This document shows, one piece after another, positions 51,676 through 59,949 of a DNA stretch of 64,000 bases. Below the pieces are notes generated by a model. That model had not been told where the DNA came from. It did not search any database and saw only the letters and a list, made by a program, of their open reading frames with translations. This DNA is from Scatosoma sp045660265 (GTDB taxonomy: Bacteria; Bacillota; Clostridia; Christensenellales; Borkfalkiaceae), in NCBI GenBank assembly GCA_045660265.1, contig JAZRDM010000061.1:1-64000 (forward strand). Direction: 5' to 3'. Made by a program: the position numbers and the translations under genes. The first letter of the stretch is position 1. Every line of letters starts with the position of its first letter.

Positions 51676-53634
51676 ATGTTTTTATTCAACGAAGAGCATT
51701 GCATCGACTTTTATCTTAAAAACACCAATCCCTACGTCCGTTTGGCAGTGGAAGACTTGCGCAAGGATTTCTTACTTGTAAGCCATCTTCCCCGCCTGCC
51801 TTCGATTATTTCCAACGAAAAGGAAGGCTGTTTGATTATTGAGGAAAACACGTTGCGCGATGACAATCCACTGGCCAGCGAAGCCTTTTCCATCACCTGC
51901 GACGGGGAGAAAATTAAGATTTCCGCCCCCACCTATTTGGGCACAATGTGGGGAATTTATACCTTCAGTGAAAAGGTGCTTGGCATTTCCCCTTGTTATC
52001 TTTTCAATGATTTCCCCATTGAAAAACACCGTTGCTTACAAATAGAAGATTTGCGCATTGAGGAAGCACCTCAACGGGTAGGCTTCCGCGGTTTCTTTAT
52101 CAACGACGAGGATTTACTTACCGAGTGGAAGGAGGGCGGCGGACCTCGCCATATGGATTATCCATTCTACGCCACCACCGTTGCGCCATCCGTTATGGAT
52201 ATGGTTGTGGAAACAGCGTTGCGTTTGAAGATAAATTTAATAATCCCCGCTTCCTTTTTGGATATCGACAACCCGCCTGAAAAGGCCCTTGCCGACTGTG
52301 TTGCTCGTCGAGGAATTTTCCTCTCCCAACACCATTTAGAGCCCCTTGGGCTTTCACACTTTACCTACGAAAATTACTGTAAAAAGTTTGGAAAGCAGGG
52401 CGAGTATTCCTACATTCACAACAAAGAAACCCTGTTAGAAGGCTGGAAATACTACGCCGAAAAATGGGCAGGGTACAACAACGTCGTTTGGCAAGTGGGC
52501 TTGCGCGGAAAGGCTGACCGCCCCGTTTGGGAAGAGGATACCCCTACCGAATCCCAATTAAAAGAGTACGCCGATTACATCAGCAACGCCATGCAAGAGC
52601 AAAAGCGCATCGTTTTACAGGCAACGCAGGGAAAGGCAAAATACTTTTCCACAACTCTGTGGATGGAGGGCTCAACCCTGATGGAAAAGGGATTACTCGC
52701 TTTAGACGAGGATATGATTATCGTATTTTCAGACAACGGACCAAACCAAATGTTTGGGAAGGATTACGATAAAGTTCCTCGAAAAAACAACTTACAATAC
52801 GGCATCTACTACCACGTACAATATTACGACCTTGGCCCCCATCTTGCTCCGCAAACGGGGTTGGACAAGCTGTATTATAACATCCAACGCACGCAAAAGA
52901 AAGGCGACCACGCCTATTATATCTTAAATGTTTCCAACCTGCGCGAATTTGTCTTTGAAATCTCCGCCTACGCGAATATGTTGTGGGATTTTAAAGGATT
53001 TTCAACGGAGCGCTACTTAGAGAACTATTGTCAAAGTTTTGGCGGGCAGGCGCAACAAGCAAAGGCGTTTATCTTAGCTTATTTTGACAATCTCCCCACC
53101 CTGCCTATAGAAGATTTGCAATACGTACACGCAAACTATTTCAATTACAACTACGAAGAAGTTGCCCACGGTATCAAAAATTTCATCATCAAAGACGGAT
53201 TAATTATGGCGCGCGGCAATGGGCTTGCCTATCACTTTAAGGAAACTCTCCCCAGCCCCATTTTTGAAAAAATGTATACCAAATTGAAAGAAGTTTTACC
53301 CATATACGAAGGTTTGGCGAAGGATTTGGAATCGTGGATGGAAAGCTTATCCAAAGAAGTAAGACAGCACATCCAATGCAAATGGTGGTTGTACACCAAA
53401 ACCTTGTTGCATGAATATCGTTGGTACGTTTGTCTGTACGAAGCAAAGAAGTGTTATGACCAAAAAGATTCAGAAACGATGCAAAAATTCCTCCGCGATG
53501 CGTGTGAAAGCCTGGAGGAATACCTCTCCGCGCGTACCTGCGCGGAATATGGAGAGTTTAAAAATTGGTACCGTGGCGAAATAAAAATGAACGTCAAGCA
53601 AAAACTTTTCAACACGCGACAATTACTTGAATAA
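51676..53634 (+). CDS. GH115-like alpha-glucuronidase
   Basis: 652 residues resembling glycoside hydrolase family 115 (xylan alpha-1,2-glucuronidases): an N-terminal domain with LGTMWGIYTFSEKVLGISP and FNDFPI, then the catalytic barrel with RVGFRGFFINDEDLL, HHLEPLGLSHFTYENYC, YSYIHNKETLLEGW, VVWQVGLRGKADRPVW and VFSDNGPNQMFGKDY. It would remove glucuronic acid side chains from xylan or related glycans. It lacks a signal peptide, so it probably acts on imported oligosaccharides, and it is shorter than most GH115 enzymes (800 or more). It is monocistronic. TAGGAG is 6 nt upstream. Confidence 0.8.
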   Translation: MFLFNEEHCIDFYLKNTNPYVRLAVEDLRKDFLLVSHLPRLPSIISNEKEGCLIIEENTLRDDNPLASEAFSITCDGEKIKISAPTYLGTMWGIYTFSEKVLGISPCYLFNDFPIEKHRCLQIEDLRIEEAPQRVGFRGFFINDEDLLTEWKEGGGPRHMDYPFYATTVAPSVMDMVVETALRLKINLIIPASFLDIDNPPEKALADCVARRGIFLSQHHLEPLGLSHFTYENYCKKFGKQGEYSYIHNKETLLEGWKYYAEKWAGYNNVVWQVGLRGKADRPVWEEDTPTESQLKEYADYISNAMQEQKRIVLQATQGKAKYFSTTLWMEGSTLMEKGLLALDEDMIIVFSDNGPNQMFGKDYDKVPRKNNLQYGIYYHVQYYDLGPHLAPQTGLDKLYYNIQRTQKKGDHAYYILNVSNLREFVFEISAYANMLWDFKGFSTERYLENYCQSFGGQAQQAKAFILAYFDNLPTLPIEDLQYVHANYFNYNYEEVAHGIKNFIIKDGLIMARGNGLAYHFKETLPSPIFEKMYTKLKEVLPIYEGLAKDLESWMESLSKEVRQHIQCKWWLYTKTLLHEYRWYVCLYEAKKCYDQKDSETMQKFLRDACESLEEYLSARTCAEYGEFKNWYRGEIKMNVKQKLFNTRQLLE

Positions 53635-53830
53635 TCTCTTTCCAACAATATAAAAAGGCTATTTATTCCATGGTTCTCTTGACAAAAGAAAAGAGTCTTT
53701 CGACGGAATAAACCGCCGTTTTACGTGATTTTTATATAGGCGAATAAGAACCCGAAAGAGAAAGTAAACGCATACACGGGATATATTAAAGCCCTTATTT
53801 TTGATTTTGATATGCGCGTAATAAAACAAA

Positions 53831-53866
53831 AAACCTAAACCGAACACAATGGTTCAATTTAGGTTT
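53831..53866 (-). terminator. Terminator-like hairpin after repeat copy 3
   Basis: AAACCTAAA...GTTC/GAAC...TTTAGGTTT forms a stem immediately after the CCA-like end of copy 3 on the minus strand, followed by TTTTTTGTTTTA. From 53635 to 53830 I see no convincing gene. Confidence 0.65.
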
Positions 53867-53870
53867 AGAG

Positions 53871-54062
53871 TGGTGCAGTCGTAAGAAGTGAAACGACGGA
53901 ATAGCGAGCCCGTCGAGCGTCCAGGAATTGCGCCTTTAGCGGCGCCCCTGCCAAACGATTGTCAATCGTTTGTTTTGCCTTCAGTTTAAATGTTATCCAA
54001 GTGACGTCAGGCAAAACATTTTGCTCTCGCAAAATGGCTCCACCCTCAATTCACATTAAGGA
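53871..54062 (-). repeat. tRNA-end-matched structured repeat, copy 3
   Basis: Minus-strand copy with the same core: CATTTTGC-GAGA-GCAAAATG (the G-C to A-T change at the second pair is compensated), GTTTTGCC...GGCAAAAC enclosing 30 nt, AAACGATT-GAC-AATCGTTT, and CGCCGCTAAAGGCG. The closing stem is reduced to GAATTG/CAATTC, and a ~40-nt insertion containing its own CGACGG/CCGTCG hairpin separates CAATTCCT from a degraded CGACTGCACCA end. This looks like a decayed copy related to tRNA-Leu(AAG). Confidence 0.72.
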
Positions 54063-54074
54063 TTCGTAACAAAC

Positions 54075-54108
54075 AAAAATAGGATGTCCCTCCGGACATC
54101 CTATTTTT
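54075..54108 (-). terminator. Terminator-like hairpin after repeat copy 4
   Basis: AAAAATAGGATGTCC-CTCC-GGACATCCTATTTTT, a perfect 15-bp stem beginning 1 nt after the CCA-like end of copy 4. Confidence 0.85.
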
Positions 54109-54109
54109 G

Positions 54110-54257
54110 TGGTGCGGTCGACAGGAATTGCGCCTTTAGCGGCGCGCCCCGCCAAACGATTATCAATCGTTTGTTTTGCCTTTGTAAAAACGGTTTTCTT
54201 TGTTTCGTAAGGCAAAACGCTCACTCCCGTTCGCGGCTCCACCCTCAATTCCCGTCG
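54110..54257 (-). repeat. tRNA-end-matched structured repeat, copy 4
   Basis: Read on the minus strand it starts CGACGGGAATTG (54246-54257) and ends CAATTCCTGTCGACCGCACCA, which is identical over all 21 nt to the end of tRNA-Leu(AAG) lying just upstream. Start and end pair over 12 positions (one G-T). Inside, GTTTTGCC...GGCAAAAC encloses exactly 30 nt, AAACGATT-GAT-AATCGTTT is intact and GGGGCGCGCCGCTAAAGGCG is identical to copies 1 and 2; the GAGA-loop hairpin is diverged. Confidence 0.85.
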
Positions 54258-54284
54258 AATGATCGGTATCATAGCAAACAAAAA

Positions 54285-54303
54285 AGCACCCACAAGGGGT
54301 GCT
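54285..54303 (-). terminator. Terminator after tRNA-Leu(AAG)
   Basis: AGCACCC-ACAA-GGGTGCT stem, followed on the minus strand by TTTTTTGTTT, starting 9 nt after the tRNA CCA. Confidence 0.75.
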
Positions 54304-54311
54304 CATTTGTT

Positions 54312-54396
54312 TGGTGCGGTCGACAGGAATTGAACCTGCATGGAGTTACCCACAAGATCCTTAGTCTTGCGCGTCTGCCAGTTCCGCCACGACCGC
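54312..54396 (-). tRNA. tRNA-Leu (anticodon AAG), CCA encoded
   Basis: An 85-nt class II tRNA on the minus strand, GCGGTCG to CGACCGCACCA. The anticodon stem CAAGA/TCTTG encloses CTAAGGA, giving AAG. The T-arm is CAGGTTCAATTCCTG. Two copies of the structured repeat follow it on the same strand. Confidence 0.95.
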
Positions 54397-54409
54397 ATTA
54401 GCGAAAATT

Positions 54410-54438
54410 ATTATAGCTTAATGTTTTTCGTTTGTCAA
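54410..54438 (-). promoter_or_regulatory. tRNA-Leu(AAG) promoter
   Basis: On the minus strand the consensus TTGACA (54433-54438), 17 bp, TATAAT (54410-54415), 13 nt before the mature tRNA. Read-through transcripts would include repeat copies 4 and 3. Confidence 0.85.
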
Positions 54439-54568
54439 CTCATTTTATCCGTATTTTTTAAAATTTTTATTTTTTTTTGCGTTTTTCTGTTTTATAACCT
54501 TTTTCTTCCGCTTTTGGCGTATATTCTCTCACCCTTTTACACAAAGTAAGCGTATATGGAGGATTTAT

Positions 54569-55114
54569 ATGAAAGCTACTGGTATTGTCAGACGTATCGA
54601 CGAGCTTGGGCGCGTCGTTATCCCTAAAGAAATTCGCCGCACCTTACGCATCAAAGAAGGCGACCCGTTAGAAATTTTTACCGATAGAGATGAATTGATG
54701 TTGAAAAAATACTCACCCATTGCTTCGTTAGAACGGTTTAGTGAAGCTACCGCGCGTTCGTTAAACGATTTAAGCGGTAAACTTGCCGTCATTTGCGACA
54801 ACGACGAAGTATTATTTGCCTACGGGGAAGGAAAACGCGATTTTATTGGACAAAAAATTTCGGACGAAATGGAAAAAGTATTACGCGAACGCAAAAGCCA
54901 CGTTGCCGCGCTTATCGAAGGCGAACGCATTGTTCCTACTATTTATCCAAGTATAGATGGCATCACCGCACAAGCGATTGTGCCTATCGTCTCTAACGGC
55001 GATTGTCTTGGCGCGGTTATTTTACTTTCTAAAACGGATGGAGATAAAATAGATTCGGCTGCCGTTAATTTAACCAAACTTACCGCCGATATTTTAGCAA
55101 ATCAATTTGAATAA
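54569..55114 (+). CDS. spoVT: Stage V sporulation protein T
   Basis: 181 residues: an N-terminal AbrB-type swapped-hairpin DNA-binding domain (MKATGIVRRIDELGRVVIPKEIRR, then GDPLEIF) and a C-terminal GAF-like domain (~55-181). SpoVT is a late forespore regulator under SigG, so its presence indicates an endospore-forming lineage. TGGAGG is 7 nt upstream of the ATG. It stands alone between tRNA-Leu and a convergent gene. Confidence 0.95.
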   Translation: MKATGIVRRIDELGRVVIPKEIRRTLRIKEGDPLEIFTDRDELMLKKYSPIASLERFSEATARSLNDLSGKLAVICDNDEVLFAYGEGKRDFIGQKISDEMEKVLRERKSHVAALIEGERIVPTIYPSIDGITAQAIVPIVSNGDCLGAVILLSKTDGDKIDSAAVNLTKLTADILANQFE

Positions 55115-55120
55115 GCGTTA

Positions 55121-55207
55121 GGGGCATGTACGCGTTTAGAAAAATTCAACGCGTACATGCCCCCTACCAAAAAAAAATCGGATACGCCAACCGCATACCC
55201 GATTTTT
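55121..55207. terminator. Double hairpin between spoVT and the CvpA-like gene
   Basis: First, a perfect 16-bp inverted repeat GGGGCATGTACGCGTT (55121) with AACGCGTACATGCCCC (55148-55163) around an 11-nt loop. Then AAATCGG-ATACGC/GCATAC-CCGATTT (55175-55207) with T-runs on both strands. Together they separate the two convergent genes. Confidence 0.8.
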
Positions 55208-55222
55208 TTATCGATTTTTTGT

Positions 55223-56473
55223 TTAAACAAGATTAAAATACGTTTTTAATAACGGCAAAACCCATTCTTCATACAACGTAAACAACCCATTGATTAACGA
55301 GGAGTTTTCATTAAACAAATCACCTACGGCAAATACGTTATACTGCATCAAGCAATACAAAATAAGCCCGAGTAAGAACACAACCAATGCGCCGATAACG
55401 ATATGGATAATAGCCGATAAAACGCCGTCGATAAAGCCAATTACACCGCCGTCTGCAGAAACGTCTGCAAACTTACCAAGCACCCAGCCGATTATAAAGA
55501 CAATAATATCCAAAATTAAGCCAAGCGCAATACCTACCACTACTTTTCCTAACACCACGGCAATATCCGCAGGAACAATGGGCATTGCTTCTTGCAAGGG
55601 TGCAGAAACCAACACAACGAAGTTATCAATAAACGCAAACGCCTGTCCTTCCGCCGCCAAAGGCGAAAATACCAAATATACGCCGCCTGCGAACGCTACG
55701 AGATAGCCTATACGCAAGAAGATTGCGCGTACACCTTCGAAAATACCACTCTTATATCCGCTAGAAATACAACCCATCAAAATGGCGATAATTAAGAAAT
55801 CTACCGCATACGATTGTACGTAGGTAAAGGCGGACATAATCCATTCCGTTTCATACGTTACCTTTAACAACGAATCTTTTAAAGGCGTTACGTACCCAAC
55901 CAAAAGAATGGTGCCCATTACAAACGCAAGAATCACCGCCGTATTGATTACGCCGAAAATTGCGCCCATCAATCTATTAAAGAAACAAGGCGAGCCTTGA
56001 ATTTTCATTCCTTCTCTAAGAGATCTAGGGTCGATATGTCCATCGTCATCCCAATCGTCTTCTTCATATTCTTCGTCGTCGTTACTCATTCCAGCGCCGA
56101 TAATATATTGTCTTACCGACTCTTCCGCAGGACGCACCGCTAACGCAAGCAAACCGAATACGATTAACGCAACAAGAATGCAAGCCACCGCCGTAATCGC
56201 CGAATGCACCAAGCTTTGTACGGGTGCCGTCAACGTTTCGGGTAACACGATTGCTTTGATGGGATTTGCGTCCCCCAATAAAAGCTGAATTGTTAAGTAT
56301 CCCGCACAAGCAACGCCAAGCGTCAAACCGCCGAACCCGATTTTACGGAATCCTTTCACGTAACCTGCGATTAGCGAAATAACCAACGCTAACGCGCATA
56401 TACCAACCAAAATCCAAGGAATCATTCCTTCTATTCCAGCTTGTTCTGTCATAAGAGAATTTACGTTTAACAT
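55223..56473 (-). CDS. CvpA-like multi-span membrane protein
   Basis: 416 residues with about nine hydrophobic spans in two CvpA-like halves; each half has a glycine-rich re-entrant pattern (RLMGAIFGVINTAVILAFVMG; GFIDGVLSAIIHIVIGALVVF). A strongly acidic cytoplasmic loop (DDEEYEEDDWDDD) lies between. CvpA relatives are linked to envelope stress and colicin V production in other bacteria, but the role here is unknown. GGAG is about 9 nt upstream. Confidence 0.7.
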   Translation of the reverse strand: MLNVNSLMTEQAGIEGMIPWILVGICALALVISLIAGYVKGFRKIGFGGLTLGVACAGYLTIQLLLGDANPIKAIVLPETLTAPVQSLVHSAITAVACILVALIVFGLLALAVRPAEESVRQYIIGAGMSNDDEEYEEDDWDDDGHIDPRSLREGMKIQGSPCFFNRLMGAIFGVINTAVILAFVMGTILLVGYVTPLKDSLLKVTYETEWIMSAFTYVQSYAVDFLIIAILMGCISSGYKSGIFEGVRAIFLRIGYLVAFAGGVYLVFSPLAAEGQAFAFIDNFVVLVSAPLQEAMPIVPADIAVVLGKVVVGIALGLILDIIVFIIGWVLGKFADVSADGGVIGFIDGVLSAIIHIVIGALVVFLLGLILYCLMQYNVFAVGDLFNENSSLINGLFTLYEEWVLPLLKTYFNLV

Positions 56474-56494
56474 AGTTTTCTCTCCTTACCAAAA

Positions 56495-58129
56495 TTATTT
56501 ATTAAAATTATCCTTCAACGAAACGATTTCAGAAAGCACTAAACCGCCCTTTTCGTCTTTACATTTTTTATAATAGCCAATTCTCATCAATTGGAATTGC
56601 TTGCCGTCTTCGCTTTCCGCCAAGTACGGTTCTGCCTTCCCTTTGAAGATATGTTCGCTATCCAAATTCATACGTTCACCAAAGTCTTGACCGGGATATG
56701 CCGCATCATTAAGCAAATATCCGTATTTACGAATTTCTACGTCTACACCCGTTGCGCCGTCAACCCATTGAATCGTCCCCTTTACCTTAATACCGCTCGT
56801 ATCGTTGGAGGAACGGCTTTCGGGTACGTACGAACATTTCAATTCTGCAACTTCGCCCTTTTCGTCTAATACCACTTCGTCGCAATGAATAATATACGCA
56901 TTCTTTAAGCGCACGTAGCCGTCTGCCTTTAAGCGTTGATACTTGGGGGGAGGATTCAGCGAGAAATCCGCTTTATCGATATATACCGTGTTAGAGAAAG
57001 AAAGCTTTCTCGTGCCAAGTTCGGGCTTTAAGGGGTGCAACGAAGTTTCTAATTCTTCCGTTCCTTCATAGTTGGTAATCGTAACTTTTAACGGTTCGAC
57101 AACCGCCATGGCGCGTTCTGCATTTTCGTTTAAATTATCACGGATACAAGCTTCTAAATAAGAAAGCTGACATTCGGAGTTTGCTTTTACAATACCGATT
57201 TTTGTACAGAAATCACGAAGAGCCATCGGGGGTACACCGCGGTTACGAAGACCTGCTACCGTAGGCATACGGGGATCGTCCCAGCCGTGTACGTGGCCTT
57301 CTTCCACAAGCTTTTTCAAATAACGCTTAGACATAACCGTGTTGGTGATAGCAAGACGCGCAAATTCAATTTGGCGGGGCTTAGGTTCAAACCCTAAATT
57401 GATGCCTACCCAGTCGTACAAAGGTCTGTGGTCTTCAAATTCCAACGTACAAAGGGAATGCGTTACCCCTTGCAAATAGTCGCAAATAGGATGCGCGTAG
57501 TCGTACATAGGATAAATACACCACGTATCACCCGTGCGGTGATGCGTACTGCGCAAAATACGATAGATAACGGGGTCTCGCATGTTCATATTCGGCGACG
57601 CCATATCGATTTTTGCACGCAAACACTTACTTCCGTCGGGATATTTCCCTGCACGCATTTCGCGGAAGAGTTGCAAGTTTTCTTCTACACTACGGTTTCT
57701 GTACGGACTTTCTTTACCGCCTTCCGTAAGCGTACCGCGCGTCGCGCTGATTTGTTCGGGGCTTAAATCGCAAACAAACGCCTTGCCGTCCATAATCAAC
57801 TTTTCTGCGTAATTGTAGATGATTTCGAAGAAATCGGACGCGTAAACTTCCTTTTCCCAGTGATAGCCGATCCATTCGATATCCTTGCGGATTGCGTCCA
57901 CGAATTCCGTCTTTTCTTTAGACGGATTGGTGTCGTCGAAGAAAAGATTACACTTCCCTTCATATTTTTCCGCCGTACCGAAATTGACAAGCATACTCTT
58001 TACGTGCCCGATATGCAAATAGCCGTTGGGCTCGGGGGGAAATCTTGTTTGAATTTCCGTATGCTTACCGCTCGTTAAATCGTCGTTGATAATTTGTTCG
58101 ATAAAATTAGTTGCTTCAATCGTTTTCAT
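56495..58129 (-). CDS. glnS: Glutaminyl-tRNA synthetase
   Basis: 544 residues of class I GlnRS: RFPPEPNGYLHIGHVKSM with the HIGH motif near 38, DDTNPSKEKTEFVD, TLEFEDHRPLYDW and the KMSKS equivalent VMSKRYL, then the anticodon-binding beta-barrels. It charges tRNA-Gln directly. Many Bacillota use the GatCAB route, so possession of GlnS is informative about this lineage. It lies downstream of fhs with 15 bp between. Confidence 0.96.
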   Translation of the reverse strand: MKTIEATNFIEQIINDDLTSGKHTEIQTRFPPEPNGYLHIGHVKSMLVNFGTAEKYEGKCNLFFDDTNPSKEKTEFVDAIRKDIEWIGYHWEKEVYASDFFEIIYNYAEKLIMDGKAFVCDLSPEQISATRGTLTEGGKESPYRNRSVEENLQLFREMRAGKYPDGSKCLRAKIDMASPNMNMRDPVIYRILRSTHHRTGDTWCIYPMYDYAHPICDYLQGVTHSLCTLEFEDHRPLYDWVGINLGFEPKPRQIEFARLAITNTVMSKRYLKKLVEEGHVHGWDDPRMPTVAGLRNRGVPPMALRDFCTKIGIVKANSECQLSYLEACIRDNLNENAERAMAVVEPLKVTITNYEGTEELETSLHPLKPELGTRKLSFSNTVYIDKADFSLNPPPKYQRLKADGYVRLKNAYIIHCDEVVLDEKGEVAELKCSYVPESRSSNDTSGIKVKGTIQWVDGATGVDVEIRKYGYLLNDAAYPGQDFGERMNLDSEHIFKGKAEPYLAESEDGKQFQLMRIGYYKKCKDEKGGLVLSEIVSLKDNFNK

Positions 58130-58144
58130 ATTTTCTCTTCCTTT

Positions 58145-59800
58145 TTATGACAACCCAACGATTTGTCCATCGCTGGTTAAATCGATTTTTTCCGCTGCAG
58201 GATGTGCGCCCAAACCAGGCATCAGCATAATTTTGCCTGCAATCGCTACGATAAACCCTGCGCCGCCTTTTAAGACAATATCTCTCACGCAAATTCTAAA
58301 CCCTTCCGGACGCCCCAACAATTCCGCATTGTCCGACAAAGAATATTGTGTTTTTGCAATGATAACGGGCAAATTCCCGCAGCCTTTTGCTTCAATCGTT
58401 TGTATTTTCGCAAGTGCTTCTTCCGAAAAATCTACGCCGTCTGCGCCGTAAACTTTCTTTGCTACGCTTTCAATTTTTTGGCACACGCCGTCATCTAAAT
58501 CGTACGCGTATTCCATTTTTGATTCAATTTCACAAGCCTCTACCACCGCTTGCGCCAATTCTTTTCCGCCTTCGCCGCCCTTTAAGAATACGTCGGTAAA
58601 CACCGCTTTCGAACCCGCGTTTTCTACCGCTTGAATTACGAAATCCGTTTCCGCTTGCGTATCGGTAAAGAATCTATTCATAGCAACCACAACGGGCTTT
58701 TTGTAGATATTTTTAATGTTTTCAATGTGCTTTAACAAGTTCGGCATACCCTTTTCCAAGGCAACCAAATCCTCTTGCGAAAGGGTTTCCTTTTGCGCGC
58801 CGCCATGCAATTTCAACGCCTTAACCGTCGCAACGATTACCACACAATTAGGTTCAATCCCTGCCGCGCGGCACTTGGTATCCAAAAACTTTTCTGCGCC
58901 AAGGTCAGCGCCAAAACCAGCCTCGGTAACTGCATAATCAGCAAAAGTCATTGCCGCATACGTCGCTTGAACACTGTTACAGCCATGCGCGATATTCGCA
59001 AACGGACCGCCGTGTATAATAGCAGGAGTATGTTCCAGGGTCTGTACTAAATTCGGCTTCATTGCCTCTTTTAACAGCACGGCCATAGACCCAACCGCCC
59101 CAGGAATATCTTTTGCGCGGACGTAATCGCCGTCCATGTTTAAGCCAACGATAATGTTTCCTAAACGTTTTTTCAAATCGTCAATATCCGTCGCCAAACA
59201 AAGCACAGCCATAATTTCGCTTGCCGCCGTAATGTCAAAGTGGTCTTCTCTTTCCACCCCTCTGCCCTTACCGCCGATTGTGATATTGATAAGCTGGCGT
59301 TCATTCATATCCATACAGCGATGGAAATAGATGTTATTGACGTCAATTTTCAACTCGTTCCCGCGGAAGATATGATTATCCATCAATGCGCAAAGCAAAT
59401 TATTTGCCGCCGTAATCGCGTGCAAATCTCCCGTGAAATGCAAATTGATGTCCGCCATAGGCACAACTTGTGCGTAACCGCCGCCCGCTGCGCCGCCCTT
59501 AATCCCAAATACAGGGCCAAGCGAAGGCTCGCGCAGTGCTAAGCACGCCTTTTTTCCAAGTTTGGAAAGGCCATCGGCAAGCCCGATGGAAACGGTGGTT
59601 TTTCCTTCGCCGGAAGAAGTGGGGTTAATCGCCGTTACCAAAATCAGTTTGGCTTTTCTCGTTGCGTTTTTGGGAAGAGTCAGCTTTGCCTTGTATTTAC
59701 CGTAAAGCTCTAACTCGTTTTCCGTCAAATCCAACGTTTTTGCCACTTCCCTAATATCAAGAAGTTCGGCACTTTCCGCAATTTGAATATCTGAAAGCAT
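58145..59800 (-). CDS. fhs: Formate--tetrahydrofolate ligase
   Basis: 551 residues with NPTSSGEGKTTVSIGLADGL (nucleotide loop, ~57-76), EPSLGPVFGIKGGAAGGGY and the HGGPFANIAHGCNS segment, matching Fhs from end to end. It makes 10-formyl-THF from formate, THF and ATP for purine synthesis and one-carbon metabolism, and is also the entry step of the Wood-Ljungdahl methyl branch; no other genes of that pathway are here. Confidence 0.97.
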   Translation of the reverse strand: MLSDIQIAESAELLDIREVAKTLDLTENELELYGKYKAKLTLPKNATRKAKLILVTAINPTSSGEGKTTVSIGLADGLSKLGKKACLALREPSLGPVFGIKGGAAGGGYAQVVPMADINLHFTGDLHAITAANNLLCALMDNHIFRGNELKIDVNNIYFHRCMDMNERQLINITIGGKGRGVEREDHFDITAASEIMAVLCLATDIDDLKKRLGNIIVGLNMDGDYVRAKDIPGAVGSMAVLLKEAMKPNLVQTLEHTPAIIHGGPFANIAHGCNSVQATYAAMTFADYAVTEAGFGADLGAEKFLDTKCRAAGIEPNCVVIVATVKALKLHGGAQKETLSQEDLVALEKGMPNLLKHIENIKNIYKKPVVVAMNRFFTDTQAETDFVIQAVENAGSKAVFTDVFLKGGEGGKELAQAVVEACEIESKMEYAYDLDDGVCQKIESVAKKVYGADGVDFSEEALAKIQTIEAKGCGNLPVIIAKTQYSLSDNAELLGRPEGFRICVRDIVLKGGAGFIVAIAGKIMLMPGLGAHPAAEKIDLTSDGQIVGLS

Positions 59801-59949
59801 AGTTTTCTCCTATTGTAAATTTTATTTCATGCTAATTATAGCACACATTTAAAAAAAAGGGAATAGTTCGCCCTATCTTTTTTGCAACTTTTTTTATATT
59901 TTTTATAAAAAAACAAGATTTTTTGAAAAAGATATGGTATACTGATGCT

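Noticed and set aside
53659..53847. Minus-strand 62-codon frame upstream of the repeats
   Set aside because: It has no ribosome site, no recognisable domain, and overlaps the hairpin region after repeat copy 3.
287..54257. Repeats explained as ordinary integrase attachment sites (attL/attR of genomic islands)
   Set aside because: A simple tRNA att duplication would not create the inverted copy of the tRNA end at the other side of each unit nor the conserved covarying hairpins, and no integrase is adjacent.
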